A DNA stretch of 5,274 nucleotides from contig JAASSM010000182.1 of NCBI GenBank assembly GCA_021767885.1, forward strand, positions 1 to 5,274. Reading direction: 5' to 3'. Below the pieces are notes generated by a model. That model was not told the DNA's origin and did no database searches. It saw only the letters and a program-made list of their open reading frames with translations. Each line of letters starts with the position of its first letter. Position 1 is the first letter of the stretch. This document shows positions 5,248 through 5,274 of this stretch, one piece after another. The stretch is from a bacterium. GTDB lineage: Bacteria > Krumholzibacteriota > Krumholzibacteria > LZORAL124-64-63. Position numbers and translations under genes: made by a program.

Positions 5248-5263
5248 AGCAAGAACCGAGCCA
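5248..5263 (-). promoter_or_regulatory. Candidate sigma-54 (RpoN) promoter element
   Basis: The minus strand reads TGGCTCG, four bases, TTGCT. This fits the RpoN consensus TGGCACG-N4-TTGCW with one mismatch and with the -24 GG and -12 GC at the correct spacing. It points at the peptidase gene, with a predicted start near 5238 and a leader of about 127 bases. An RpoN promoter would need an enhancer-binding activator, whose sites would lie beyond the window edge. Confidence 0.5.
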
Positions 5264-5274
5264 CAGAGGCCGCC

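Noticed and set aside
5112..5264. N-terminal extension of the M23 protein from an ATG at 5264
   Set aside because: The added residues are Pro/Gly/Arg-rich, would overlap two promoter candidates and a hairpin, and conserved sequence starts at 5111.

Overview
The window is GC-rich (I estimate about 70%) bacterial chromosome. All five recognisable genes lie on the minus strand and read from the right edge towards the left edge. Gene content suggests a free-living bacterium with a periplasm-like compartment: a membrane-anchored M23 endopeptidase, a YbbR/CdaR-type protein, a membrane-anchored periplasmic-binding-protein-like protein, and two complete-looking aminoacyl-tRNA synthetase frames. I cannot fix the phylum from this sequence. 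No phage, transposon, CRISPR or tRNA signal is visible, so this looks like core chromosome rather than an island.

Layout in transcription order (right to left). Positions 5274-5112 are an upstream region with a near-consensus sigma-54 type element (5248-5263), a sigma-70 type element with a perfect TTGACA -35 (5166-5194), and a strong leader hairpin (5134-5154). Next is an M23 metallopeptidase with a transmembrane anchor and coiled coil (4188-5111). A 142-base gap (4046-4187) carries GC-rich palindromes and a plausible promoter (4104-4132). It is followed by a YbbR/CdaR-like protein (3101-4045), whose stop overlaps the start of a PhnD-like substrate-binding protein (2193-3104) by ATGA. A 94-base gap with a bulged hairpin (2150-2176) precedes hisS (824-2098), whose stop overlaps the GTG start of aspS by GTGA. 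aspS runs off the left edge after 275 codons.

The genes fall into two themes. The first three proteins all have an N-terminal membrane anchor with an extracytoplasmic body, and probably act in the cell envelope. The last two form a translationally coupled tRNA-charging pair. Two 4-base stop/start overlaps give two tight units, ybbR with the PhnD-like gene and hisS with aspS, and the peptidase stands upstream with its own promoter region. The most unusual points are: a YbbR/CdaR protein with no adjacent diadenylate cyclase but coupled to an orphan binding-protein domain; the sigma-54-like element ahead of the peptidase; a HisRS that keeps only two of the cysteine pairs expected in its insertion; and an AspRS with mixed tRNA-specificity residues. 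Long open frames on the plus strand (for example 2055-5117) are GC-driven antisense shadows.
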